From Tetrahymena thermophila SB210 (lineage: Eukaryota > Ciliophora > Oligohymenophorea > Hymenostomatida > Tetrahymenidae): a DNA stretch of 64,000 nt. Shown one piece after another: positions 49,415 to 62,100 of this stretch. The position numbers and the translations under genes were made by a program. Numbering within the stretch: position 1 is the stretch's first letter; every line of letters starts with the position of its first letter. The stretch lies in contig NW_002476376.1 in the NCBI RefSeq assembly GCF_000189635.1, positions 45,236-109,235 of the forward strand. The letters run 5' to 3'. The notes below the pieces were generated by a model. That model made no database searches. It worked only from the letters and a program-made list of their open reading frames with translations, and had not been told where the DNA came from.

Positions 49415-49604
49415 TCTACTTACACAAGGAATTAGAGTAAATTTATTTCCTATTTCTAACTAAATAATTATTTGAGAATAGCTTAATAGATTTTAATTAG
49501 CAGTTTTCATAAATTTTAAATAGAAACATGCATCTATCTAAATGACTGACAAATAAATAAATAATAGGCTTAGAAAAATTAAATTTAAGATTCTCTTTTA
49601 TGAG

Positions 49605-52100
49605 TCAATATTACTAAGAAAGAGTATAAACATTTTCACCTGAATTAAATAAAATCTCTCCACTAGAGAGCTTAGCAATACCATAGTAAGACACATTCTC
49701 TAAATATTCTTCTTATTCTTAATTTTATTATAATATATAACTAAGATCAATTTGCTTTAAAGTTTTTGATTACAAGTCATAAATGTTAAAGAAACCATAT
49801 GAATACCACTGATAATCCCTTTTGCCTTCCAAATTTCCTGTTTATAAAATATATTTGCAGAATTCGGTGCTATGATGGTGATAATTTATATATTAGTCCA
49901 GATAAGCATATGCAAAGCATTTATTAAAATCAACTTAATGAATATACTTTAATTCAAATTTCTTATATCTATCATATTCGACTAATACTTATGGTGAATA
50001 GAAGATATAGAAAATATTTTCATCTACAAATAATTATATTTTATTATCTTTAAAATTATTGTTAATTTTATGACTCCACTTATCGAGATTAATAAATTTA
50101 AATTAAAAGTTGATCATACTCAGCGAGTAAAAGTATATCCAACTTTTTTATTTTATTTATTTAATGAAAATTAAGATAAATTCTGATGATTTTTAGTTAA
50201 AATAAGATAATAAAAATGATGTATATAAATATTTATGAACGGTTTTTTCAATGATCTGTCTTTTTGTAACATCAAAAATTCCAAAGTATTAATCAAAACC
50301 TCTTCTAAAAATGATAGGCAAATATAAATTATTTTCTGAGTCTGAATGAAATTTATCATATGCAAGTATGTCTTACTAAAGTATAACATAAGTATTATCG
50401 CCATCATCTTCTGATAACTCTTCCAACATCTAAACTGAGCATAACATGAATCTATCATTAAATACTTCATCACTAGCTAAGAAGACTTATTCAAAATTTT
50501 TTAAACAATAATCAACCAAATATTTTTTTAACTTTTACTAAATAGAAGGTAAAAAGTAAGTTTCAGTTGTTAGTTTATTATTTTTGAAATGTTGAATTTT
50601 GAAACTATCACTTTTTTTAAATATGATACATTAGTTATTTTTATAAATCAAATCTTCTTAACCAACTTATTTTAAAATATATTATGCTTAATTTTTATCT
50701 TCTTATTTATATTAATAAAATATCAGCATATTTAATTATTTATATGATCTTGAATAATTAAAACGCATAATGCAAGGGTATGTTAAGTGATTATTAAATG
50801 TTATAGGACTTAAAATCTGGTTTAAATATTCAATTTTTTTATTCAAATACCTTTTTCTTTTTTATATTATGAGTTATTATGAGAAGATATAGTTTTTACT
50901 ACCTTTAATCTTATTTACCTTTAAAAAATAATCATAGAAATTATCATAATAAAATGATTTAAAATCGTCATGCATACATCTGATGTATATATTATTTTTA
51001 AAACTAATTATTTGCTCAAAATTAAAAAAATCAAGATTATGATATTCATGATCTGGATTAACCCATTCTATTTTTCCCCTTTTAAATAGATTCTTTTCTT
51101 TCCAATCTTTAAGAATGTAGCCGTATGGAGGTTTTTTAACTAAAAAAGTCCAATTTGAAAATATTTTTTTTTATCTTTATTTAATCTAAATTGGAACTAC
51201 AAATGCATTTATTATTTCCTGATCCTAAATATTGGTTTATCTTAATATTTCTAAGCTAAACATATTTAATTGATATATTATGTTTTTTATAATTACGAAT
51301 AAAATAATATTGCCTTTATTTTTTTAGTTTTCTTAGTTTTGAACCTATTAATGTTTGAAGTAGTAATTGAATTCACTTTAAGTAATTGGAAGCAGTCTCA
51401 GCAATTTACTCTCTCCATAATCAAACTATTTAAATTCAACTTACTATTTGTTTAAATCTATTTTAAAAACGATTTTATAATTCAAAATATAGACTATTCC
51501 TGGTTCAATATAATCAAAGCATTCATGTATGCCATAATAATCATAAAATTTAAAAAATTATATTTGATGGGATATATGGGAAAAAACCAAACTTAAATCT
51601 AAATTATAAATTTTTATGTCTATTCTTTTTTCTTACTAAATAGATACCAAAATATATTTTGCTCCAAGTATTCCAAACTGAACTTATTTTTTTTCAAGCA
51701 TTCTAAACTGTACTTATTTTTCTTTTTTATCATTTTCGTAATAAATCTTTTATATCGCCAAATTTTAATTACTATTATTTTTAAAGTTTAAAAGTCTAAT
51801 TTATAGATAATTATCCTTAAGATTATCTTAGCATAAATATAAGCAATCTAATAGATTAACTTTTTTATTATTAACATCAATTTCGTATGTTTGTTTTTAA
51901 TACAGGTTTAATGGCAAAAATAAAGCTCTAATTAATAAAAGGTCATTATTACCAAAATCAAAACCAAAGCTATTAACTTGTATAATCTTAAATTCAGTAG
52001 GAATTTCTCCATTTTAAATTTCTTGAAAGGCGTGATTTTCAATTTCTAATTAATTATTTTACAGTTATTCCTCAAATTTAGTTTTTAGTTGTGAGTTCAT
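49605..52100 (-). CDS. Single-exon protein of unknown function (831 aa)
   Basis: ATG at 52100 to TGA at 49605-49607, 832 codons without interruption in the ciliate code. The start MNSQLKTKFEEQLQNNQLEI is the first ATG of the frame. The protein is rich in Tyr, Phe, Asn, Lys and Ile, with many short alternating hydrophobic strands such as FKIIQVNSFGFDFGNNDLL, ILGAKYILVSIQ and YFGIFDVTKRQIIEK. This suggests a beta-rich, possibly propeller-like fold. A short duplication, VQFRMLEKK then VQFGILGAK, occurs near residue 168. No signal peptide, membrane helix or catalytic motif is recognised. The standard-code frame at 50171-50473 is a shadow. Family unknown; confidence in the gene is high and in the fold low. 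Confidence 0.8.
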
Positions 52101-53439
52101 TTATTTTTTGTTTGTCTTTCTATAATATAATTTTTTTATATTTATTTTATATTTATATTTATTATAAACAAAAAAAGGTCATGTCAATTTCAAAAATGTA
52201 AAAATATAAAAGAAATTTAAATTACTTGCTTCTATTAATTTCTTACAAAAGAATTATTATTAATTAATTAATTAGTCTATAAATATTATTTTTATGATAA
52301 TTAAATTTAATTGCCTTAATAGATTAATAAAGTATTTGATCTCAAGAATTTAAAACTTATGTTTTGTTTGATTTCTGACAAAAGAATTCTTGTTATTAAT
52401 AAATCAATCTATTTTAATTTTAAAAACCTTATTAAATTAATAAAAGATTCGTTCTAAAGAATTTTTATAATTTTAACTTTAAATTTCTTACAAAAGAATA
52501 ATTATTAATTAATTAATTAGTCTAAATATATTACTTTTATGATAATTAAATTTAAATGCCTTTATAGATTAATAAAATATTTGATCTCAATAATTTAAAA
52601 CTTATGTTTTGTTTGATTTCTGACAAAAGAATTCTTGTTATTAATAAATCAATCTATTTTATTTTTTAGGCAATAATTTCAAAAACCTTATTAAATTAAT
52701 AAAAGATTTATTCTAAAGAATTTTTATAATTTTGACTTTAAATTTCTTACAAAAGAATAATTATTAATTAATTAATTAGTCTAAATATATTATTTTTATG
52801 AAAATTAAATTTAACTGCTTTAATAGATTAATAAAATATTTGATCTTTAGAATTTTATAACTTACTTTTTGATTTCTTACAAAAGGATTGTTATTAATAA
52901 ATCAATCTATTTTAGGCAATAATTTTAAAAATCTTATTAAATTAATAAAAAATATGTATTTTTTAAGAATTTTTATAACTTTAACTTTAAATTTCATATA
53001 AAGAATAATTTAAATCTTAAATAAAAAAATTTATTCTCTTGTAAATTTATTTTTAGGAATAAATAGATTTTCTTGTCATATTTTAATACAATATTTTGGC
53101 AATATAATTTGAAGAATTATTTAATTTATTTGAAGATTTTTTAGTATTTTATGAGAAAGATCATTTATTAGAACTTTAAAAAAAGTATTGATAAATATTA
53201 TATGAACTTTAAAAATTATTATTTGAGGTATAGCCAAACGCCATTCTAGAAATTCTTCTTAATCACTACGTGTGAGTTTTTCCCAAAAAATTATTTTTTT
53301 TTAACTTAACTTACAGGTTAGACAGAAGGTATCTATATTTTAGGTAAAATTATCTTATTACAAACTAATATATAATAAAACATATTGCTTTTTCAATTAT
53401 TCAAAATTTTTTTTATACTTTTTCATCATCTGTTTATGA
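52101..53439. other. Intergenic DNA with a higher-order repeat
   Basis: Upstream flank of the 831-aa gene and 3' flank of LRR3. Most of 52230-53000 is a tandem repeat described separately. The rest is A/T-rich with no gene. Confidence 0.55.
52230..53000. repeat. Tandem ~255-bp repeat made of two related halves
   Basis: Units begin near 52230, 52483, 52740 and (partial) 52988 at a TTTCTTACAAAAGAATAATT landmark. Each is followed about 125 bp later by the related TTTCTGACAAAAGAATTCTT. Both halves continue into ATTAAT runs. About three full units are present. Confidence 0.8.
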
Positions 53440-54191
53440 TCAATAGAAATATATTTCATAGACAACTAATCTTTTTGATTTAAGACACTTGCTTTTTACT
53501 TTCAATTATTATGATTCATTGATTTTGTTTCCACTTTTATATAAAATTAAATAAAGTAAAATATTTAAAAAAATTAAATTAAATAAAAACTAAAAAAAGA
53601 TTAGCAGGATAATAAAGAAAAAGAAAAAAAATCAAATAAAAAGTTAATAAATAAACTAAAAGAGTTAGTTATATTGTTTTAAATTTAATTTTATAAATAA
53701 ATATATCACGATCCAAAACAAATAAACTGTTTTTACCCAAGTTCAATTGATAAGTTTGAGATATTAGTGCAATTTGCTAAAGCACAACCTAAGCTTGATG
53801 CACCGATTGCCCCAATTTTATTGTATCTTATTAAATATTGAAAATATATAATTAATTAGTTATTTAGATGGAAAAAATGAAGAAAAAATATGAAATAATA
53901 AGAAATGAATTAATTAAAAATAAAAGCAGATATTAAAAATAGAAAAATGAATTAAATTAGTAAAGATAGAAGAAAGAAAAAAAACAAATACAATAAAAAA
54001 GAAGAAGAAAAATAAATTAAATAAAAAACTAATAAATATTTTAAAAGAGAGTTATTATGTTTTAAATTTAATTTTTTTAAATAAAAATATCACAACCCAA
54101 AACAAATAAACTATTTTTACCTAAGATGAAGTATCAAATTTGAGAGATTAGTGCAATTTGTTAAAGCAAAACCTAAGCTTGATGCACCTTA

Positions 54192-54204
54192 ATCACCAAT
54201 TTTA
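54192..54204. repeat. Target-site duplication, left copy
   Basis: ATCACCAATTTTA, identical to 54729-54741, bounding the insertion in the LRR3 repeat exon. Confidence 0.85.
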
Positions 54205-54728
54205 AAAAGAAATAAATTAGTAAAAATAAAATTTGTAAAAATAACAAAAGAAAGACAAAACTCATAGCCAAAGGGCAAGACAGGCAAAATAGTCTAGTAA
54301 GGAGCAAATCAAAAATCCTTCATGTCCGCTCCCCACTTAGAGTTCATTTGGGTTAAGATTCTTTAAGTATTCTCTCTTCCACGTTCCATACTGGAAGATA
54401 TACTTAAAGAATGATTGTCGACTTGGCGTTCCATATACACAAGTCTCAATCCGAACCAACAAATGAAATCCATATCTAATGTGGTCTGGAACAAAAAGAA
54501 GGAAAATTAAATAAATATTATATTTTATTATGTGAATAAAGCAGGATTTATAGTTTAAATTCATTTTAAACTATACTTGCTCACTATAAATAATCTAAAA
54601 TTCAATAATTGGTATACTTAATAAGCATAAAAATAAATAAAAATATAAATAAATATTATAAAATAGTTAATTTAAGAGTTATTCTGAGTGCATATTTATG
54701 TGCAAGTATTTCTATTCTATTCTATTCT
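54205..54728 (+). mobile_element. 524-bp SINE-like retroelement insertion
   Basis: It is flanked by perfect 13-bp direct repeats and interrupts an otherwise regular 90-bp LRR exon. The right end is a pentanucleotide tail (about four ATTCT units, 54708-54728), as in non-LTR retroelements primed on the target. Near the left end are an A-box-like TAGCCAAAGGG (54265-54275) and a B-box-like GAGCAAATC (54302-54310, one mismatch to consensus), spaced as in tRNA-derived SINEs. About 60 bp of A-rich sequence precedes the A box, which is unusual. The body (54320-54490) is G+C-richer than its surroundings. A reverse frame at 54337-54564 lies in it and is not convincing as a gene. No reverse transcriptase is encoded. 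Confidence 0.7.
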
Positions 54729-54741
54729 ATCACCAATTTTA
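54729..54741. repeat. Target-site duplication, right copy
   Basis: ATCACCAATTTTA, identical to 54192-54204, directly after the pentanucleotide tail. Confidence 0.85.
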
Positions 54742-55413
54742 TTCCCACTTTTTAAATATTAAAGAAAAAATATATTATTGATTAGTTATTTAGAAGGAAA
54801 AAATGAAGAAAAATATCAAATAATAAGAAATGAATTAATAATTAAATAATAAAAGTAAATGTTGAAAATAGATAAATGAGTTAAATAAATTAAGAAACAT
54901 AGAACAAAAAAAAACACAAGTGCAATAAAAAAGAAATAGAAATTAAATAAAAAGCTAATAAACAAATTAAAAGAGTAATATTGTTTTAAATTCGTTTTTA
55001 TAAATTAAAATATCACAATTCAAAACAAATAAACTGTTTTTACTAAAGATCAAGGGTCAAATCTGAGAGATTAGTGCATTTTGCTAAAGCAGAACTTAAA
55101 TCTGATGCCTCGCTTGCACCAATTTATTTAGAACTTTTTAAATATTGAAGAAAAAAAATAAAATATTAGTTATTTAGAAAGAAAAAATGAAGAAATAATA
55201 AGAAATGAATTAATAAATAATAAAAACAAATGTTGGAAATAAAAAATGAGTTAAATTAAGAAAGATAGAAGATAAAAAACACAAGTTCAGTAAACAAGAT
55301 AAAGAAAATAAATTAAATAAAAAGCTAATAAATAAACTAACAAAATTTAAAAATGAAATATACCTAAGATAAATATGGAGAACCTAATGAGATTACAGTG
55401 AAGAATTTAAAAA

Positions 55414-56168
55414 CTTTTAACATTAGTAAAAATAAATTTAAAGTATATTTATAAAAAAATAAATAATTACTTCTTATAATTTTCTGTAATAATTAATCTA
55501 TTATATCATTTATTTTTTTTTTCAAAAATATGGAATAGATTTATGGAAATTTAATTAATTAATTATAAGTGGATATAAAGAGCAAATTAATTATATGAAA
55601 TTTAAATTTGCTTTAAGTAATAGAAATCACAAAAAAGTTAGGGTAACATTAAATCTTAATATTTCTATTTTAAATGTGAACTTAAAAATATTGTTGGAAT
55701 CAGAGATAGGATATAAAGGATAATTAGAATTCGAATTCACTAGAATAAAATAAATTTTTAACATAATAAATAAATAAAATTTTCAAAATTTAATTCATTA
55801 GATAAACAAATCCAAAATTAAAAAAGCATTTAATTTTATATAAATAATACTCTCTAGCAATTAGGATAAAAATATGTATACTTACTTATAAACCTCTTGT
55901 ATAGATTGGATATAAAATCACTTGATTACTTGTTAAATATTTGTGTATGAATATTTATTTAAAATAAATTTTCTGAGTTATGTTTTAAATTCATAAATTA
56001 AATAAATAATTATTTTTTTAAAGTTATCTAAATAAATATCTTCAATTAATCTTCAATTATTTTAGACAAAGTTTTTAAGATTAAAAATATTTTCTAGAAG
56101 AAATAAGATAAGATAATATTTAAATGATAATAAGACAGGCAATAAAAAACACAGTTAAATTTTTAATT
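55414..56168. other. 5' flank of LRR3 and 3' flank of the REJ gene
   Basis: 55414-55700 (reverse strand) aligns with the LRR2 upstream region, including the TTAAAATAGAAATATTAA and CTAACTTTTTTGTGATTTCT landmarks at about 55630-55670. The remainder is A/T-rich with no gene. Confidence 0.55.
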
Positions 56169-59100
56169 TCATAATTTTATATTTTCTAAAATGTATTATA
56201 TTTATAATAAATTTAATAATTTAAGTATTATTCCATTTGAGTTGCCACCTGTTGCGATATAGCTAAAGATAAATATGCTAAATAAAGAAATTAGTGAAGA
56301 GAAAAATAGGAAATCCACACCAAACATGATAAAAAATGAGGATATTTTTCTGTTAGAGTAACTTTCTGATTAGCCACTAACAATAGATAAAATGATATAG
56401 TAGTAAAGAGCAAGCAAACCAATCATAATTATGCATGCAATTGCTTTACCTATTTTTCTTTTTTTGTATAAAAGTTGAATGATAGCAACACTGATAACAA
56501 TGATGACAAAATTGATACCAGATATTATCAATATCTACTATTCTTGATATGACTAGTCAAATATGATCGATATAGATAGTGAGTGAACTACTCTTAAATA
56601 AAATAGAGAGAATCTGAAAGCTCTAGATTACTCGTTACTGTAAACAAAGAATATACTGCTAAATGAGTGGAAAATAAGGATTTTTTTGATAATAGAAGCC
56701 TCTTACAATTTTTTACTGTTTTTAGATTCTTTTACAATATTGAAAATTTTCTACTCATCTTCATTTTTTTATTAATTTTAAATTTCTATAGAGTTTGCTT
56801 TGATTTCTTATGACTCTTGATCAATTTTAACTTATTATTTGATTTATTATTTATCTGTTTATTCATTTTAATTAATACACAGATCTAAGATGCTTTAGTT
56901 TTAATTTAAATTCTCCTACTCTAATTATGGTGTTTTATTATATTGTTACTATATGTATTGGGTTTATTGATTGGTAATCTAGTTAACTTAAATATTTAAT
57001 TAATCTCCAGCTTAAATAATATTTATATTTGATTAACCTGCAGATTAAATCATATTTGATTTGAGCCATCTATTTGACTACTCATTTTAATCATTTTAAT
57101 TCTGTAAATCTGGAGATAATTATTTTGATTTCTGTGGAATGCTCCTTCTTCTTCTTTTTATTGGAGACATTTATTTTTCCTAAGACACACTTTATTCAAT
57201 CTGGCCAATATTAACTAAAGATAAAGGAGCTATTGTAGAACAAGATAAGAATTCTTATTTAGAATCTAGCTACTTACCATACCAACATAGTCCTAGTTGA
57301 AGTAAAGTTGCTGAACCGAGGATCCAAAAAACTGCATACTCATAGAATGTCGTAAATTTTGAGATATTTTATATACCTTATGATCCAAAAGCAGTTTCTA
57401 AATTTTGATTACTTAATACAAATTTAAAGTCTTCTATTATTGTTGTAGGATGCTGATCTTTGCAAACGCAAGTATATCTTCCAGATGTGCTAGAATTTAT
57501 CAATTTACACTGTGAATTACTCCACTTTTAGGTAGTTTACTATTGCAAGCAAGTTAAATTATTTTTCGATGGTTTTATATTAGAGAATTAAAGTTAAAAG
57601 GAATTATCAAAAACAGTGTTTGGACCATTTTATATGCTTTAAATAGAAGGTTTAATAACTGGATTAAGAGATATTTAGATACCTGGAGTTTGATTTTAGA
57701 TTTAATTAGTATACTGCAGAAAGCCATCAGTTTAAATGAAAGGGTTTGAAGTATAGTTAGTTAATACTACATTATAGATATTTGTATCATTTTATTGAGG
57801 TTCATTTTACATATACAAATATCTTTAGAGGTTTTTAGGTGTTATTTACTCAGTATTCAGTGAGATTAAATTTCCATTTAAGTTGAGCTAACCTTAGTTT
57901 GGAAGGGTAATATTATTTAACATACTACCTATTTAATCTGCCATATTTATTTACTACTGCAATAAATTTGAAGGTAAGGAAGATGCAAGAGCTCTTAAGT
58001 AATCTGTTGAAACATCATCACTTGAATTCATGCCGTTCAAAATTCGTTTTCCATTATTATTACTTAGTTGGTCCAGTATTAAAGATATTGTTTGAGTTGT
58101 TGAATTCACAATTTTAAATGAGTCAACTAAATTCTAAAGAACGATATCATTATTATTTAATAGCTTATTATTTATGTTAATTTATTTTTATTAGTTTTGT
58201 AATATCAAGCTAACTTAATCAAGTACATTTTAACTCTAAAGTGATTATGTAGAAGTGAGAGAAGCTTGAAGAGTTGCAACAATTTTATTTGAAAATGTTG
58301 ATAAAAAGGAAGAGTTAGGAAGTAGGTTTGTCTGATTTATTATTGCTTAAATTAGAAGCACCTTTTTTTAGCTAACAGAGTCAAGGTTATATATATTTGT
58401 ATTTTTAGATATTTCTTCACTGATCACACAAAGATTTTTAACAATATCACTGACCCCAAAATTACTATTTTGTAGAGCAAGTGCTTAATCTAACAAACTT
58501 AGAAGTGCTTACTCGTCCTATTAAAACGTAGCCACATCCACTTATAAAGTGGTATTATAAATAGCTAAGTATGAATCCATAGCTTAAGCCATTATTATCA
58601 ATTTTCCTGAAGGAAGATATGTAGTAACTGATGAAGTTAGAGTTTGATCTTACAATTATCTTCTTAGAATCTTTTATGGAACTAATATTTCTTATTTTAC
58701 ATCAGTATCATAGTTGTAGTAGAAGAATTAATAAGTCAATGGATTATTATTTGTGATACAATTAGTGAACGAGATAACAAATTTTGTTGTTAATGCTTAA
58801 CCGCTTGAAGGAGTAATAGAAAGTTAGCAGTTTTGAGGAGGAATATTTACTTTAAAATTTGTTACACTTAAGCTTGGCATGATATTTTCAGGGTTATAAA
58901 CTGTGAATCTTATTTGGATAAGAGGGTTTACTACATTTAAATCTGAAAAGTAGTCCCAAATTCTAAATTTAACTTTCAGGTAATCAAATTTTATTACACC
59001 AACTACGAAATTATTGTAGAGAATGGCTCCTGCGTATGTGAGAATGTCTGAGTTTATTTTCGAATCATAAATGAGAGTTGCAGAGATATCGTCATTAATA

Positions 59101-62100
59101 TTTACTTTTTATATCTAAGAAGGATTATCAAATTTGACATACAATGGAGGGAGATCTATCTCAGCGAAGATTGTTAAGATCTCTGACTAAGCAGATCTTG
59201 TATCTTTAGACCCAGTGAATTTAAATTATAGTGTTTGGTAAGGGTTAAAAGTACCTCCTACAATTGTAAAAGTTTAAACATTTTATGGCACTTCAAATAG
59301 AGTATTTTTATAAGTATAACATTAATTATCTCCGTTTTATGAGCCTATTACCTTGCATGACCAATTGAGTTATATTCCTTATGGAGAATTAGGGTCAAGA
59401 ACTTCAAAATCTCTAGCTACTCCTATTAGAGCCAAATTTCTCTTATAGTCTACTAGCTATTCTTGCCCATTTTAAATGAAGAGTTAAAGATTAGATAACG
59501 AATAAGGAATTGAGAGATTGTATGTAGTTGTAAGTGCTTAGTTCGTGATTATAAATATTTACAACTAAAATATTTTATTTAAAATAGATATTAATGAATT
59601 GTTTTTGTTATAAAAGTTTACCTAAATATCTAAATTACTATTGGCAGAAAGAACTGAGTAAGGTGGAATATCGAGCTATAAAACTTGGCTTTTGTATTGA
59701 GTTAAATGTTAGTTGAGAGAAGGTAACGCTTAAGATGTTATTTAGATGTCATAAATATCTTAATAAGAATTTATTCCTGATAAACCACATTCTTAAGTAA
59801 AGAACATAAACTTCACTTGCAAATCGGCATACCTTTAATTTAAAATTAATTATTTTCCAAAAAAGTTATTTAAGAAGTTTTTTTATTTTTGTTTGAAATA
59901 AAATTTGATTGAATTTTTAGCTTTAAGATGAATTGATCTTTGAAATATTTAAAAAATGCTATTCTTTTTCTTTGGACATAATTTATTGATTTATTATTAA
60001 ATTGAAACGATTTCGAGAAGAGAATTTGGTTTTTATGAAAGATAATAAATTATTTACCTGAATAAGGGAGGATATTAATTTTGAATTGAGCTTACAGTAA
60101 TTTATTTCGTACTTTTAACATAACTAGCTGCTGATGTTGAGCCACTAAAATTAGTTTTGAATGTGTATTGTAATTTTATAGCTAAATTTGTGTCTGGTGG
60201 AGTTGTTTGTTTAGGTATAACTAAGATTTAGCCTTAATTAGTATTTACGGTTTGGATTATAGCATTTAAATTTTAAACAGTTTATTAATCAAAATTTTGT
60301 GCCTGATCTAATACCCATTTAAAATTTAAAAAACCTCTTCCAGCATCGTTTTTTATAGTTTGAATTTTAAAAGTAATGTCATTGCAGTAGCTTGTAACTT
60401 AGTCATATTGAAGGGTAACTTCGCCAGTGACAGATTCTTAAACAACAGATAATAGATATATAGTATCTATAGGATCTTGAGCTCCTTAAAACTTAAGTAC
60501 CTATGCTGTACTAATGATATTAATTGTGTCTGTAGCCATAATATTAGTATCTTAACCTTGATTTTAAAATTTAATAGTTATTTCTAATAATATTAAAAAA
60601 TAAAATTACTTAAAGTGACAATTACTTTGGATGAACTTATTGAACAAGTACTACTACTACTACCTAAAAGTGCAATTGTAGAAGGATCAAAGATCTGGTT
60701 ACATTAAAAATTAGGTATTGGTATTAAAGTAAGTCCAAACTCAAAAGTTATTGTGGGCTCGGATCCTGAAAAAACAGCATTAACAACTGCGATTTTGTTA
60801 TTACTACGAAAATAAAAATTGATATCCCTTTGATCATTATTGGAAAAGCATTTCCCGTTAGCATCTAATTGCATACCATCAAAGCAATCTATGCAGTTTG
60901 TACTTTATGAAGAAGAGCAAGATCTGCATGTACTAGGACAATTAAAGCAACTCTTATAATTAGTAAGATTGCATTACTAGCATTTGCTATCTAAAAGTTA
61001 GTAATTGTTTGGGCAAACTTAAACACACTCAAATTAACCTTAGTTAGGAGTATTTAAAATAGGATAATAACCACTTTTACATGATTTACAACTCGTTTTT
61101 AAGCCATCACTGCAAGTTTAACAAGAAGAATAGCATGCCAGACATTAATTACCACTTAAATAACCTGAACATTAACAAGTATTTGACTAAGTTTTAATAT
61201 AATTAGTAGCACAGGTATCACATACATTAGCCTATGAGCATGAATCACAATTTTACATGCAGTTTTAGCATACACCTTATGAATCTAAATACTAATTAGA
61301 CTATGAACACTTTTGAATACATTAATTTGTACTATTAATATTCATATAAACATATCCATTTTTGCAGTTATCACATGTTGTTGCATCAGAACATTTATCA
61401 CAATTCGTTATACAAGGTTAGCAAATCTATTCTGTAGAAGCTATAATATTTAGATATTAACCTGGATTACACTGTAACATGCACTTACCTGAATTTAAAT
61501 TGTAACCATCTAGGCATGTTTAGCATACACCTCCAGGACAAACACCAGTACAGGCATATGGGCACTATTGAATTTAACAATAAAATGATAAAATATTTTT
61601 GAAATTAACAAATTTGAATGAAAAATTTAATTTAAATTCATTCAATTTTTAAATAATAAGAAATTTTATGAACAAGAATTTTATTTTTTATAATTCATTT
61701 TATGAAAATTAATCAAAAATTTACCTAAAAATAAAAAAGAACTTCATAATCCGTTAAAGCAGTAGACAGAATATTTGAATTCTAAAAAATTTCAAACTTA
61801 ATAGAAGTTGACAGAGCTGTTGGAGCTACTGCTAAAAGAGGAATATTCACAAAAAATTAACTCAATTTATATCCACAATTATCATTTTAAATAGTGGGGA
61901 AATCTGCTATTTAAAATTCCTTTTAATCATATTATTTATTCTACCAAAAAGTAGTCACTTTTAAAGAAGTAGTCATGCCTGGAAAAATCAAACTAAAACT
62001 GATATAAATTGAGTCCAAATATTATTAATTTGCACTAAAGTCTATATCAAGTTAAATTCCAGAATTATAACCTGAAATTGTATTAGAACATTAAGGCATT

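Larger units (their letters stand above)
48187..49604. other. Intergenic A/T-rich DNA
   Basis: Upstream flank of the Gln/Asn-rich gene and 3' flank of the 831-aa gene. It contains an LRR-intron-like relic (48960-49140) and a small G+C-rich spot at 49395-49414. No coding sequence is seen. Confidence 0.55.
53440..55413 (-). pseudogene. LRR3: short leucine-rich-repeat gene interrupted by an insertion
   Basis: Reverse-strand exons: cap 55413-55364 (50 nt, FLNSSLQSHQVLHIYL), repeat exon 55133-55044, repeat exon split into 54747-54729 and 54191-54121, repeat exon 53826-53737, and terminal exon 53533-53440 (KVKSKCLKSKRLV..TGA). The cap and terminal exons match LRR2. The split exon totals exactly 90 nt once one copy of a 13-bp direct repeat is counted, so the array was intact before a 524-bp insertion (54205-54728) landed in it. 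Unless the insertion is spliced or processed out, the reading frame is broken. With three repeats it is the smallest LRR gene here. First exon and start codon are not identified. Confidence 0.7.

Noticed and set aside
54337-54564. 75-aa reverse frame in the LRR3 insertion as a gene
   Set aside because: No domain or start context; it lies in an element whose tail and box motifs point to the forward orientation. A decayed coding remnant cannot be fully excluded.
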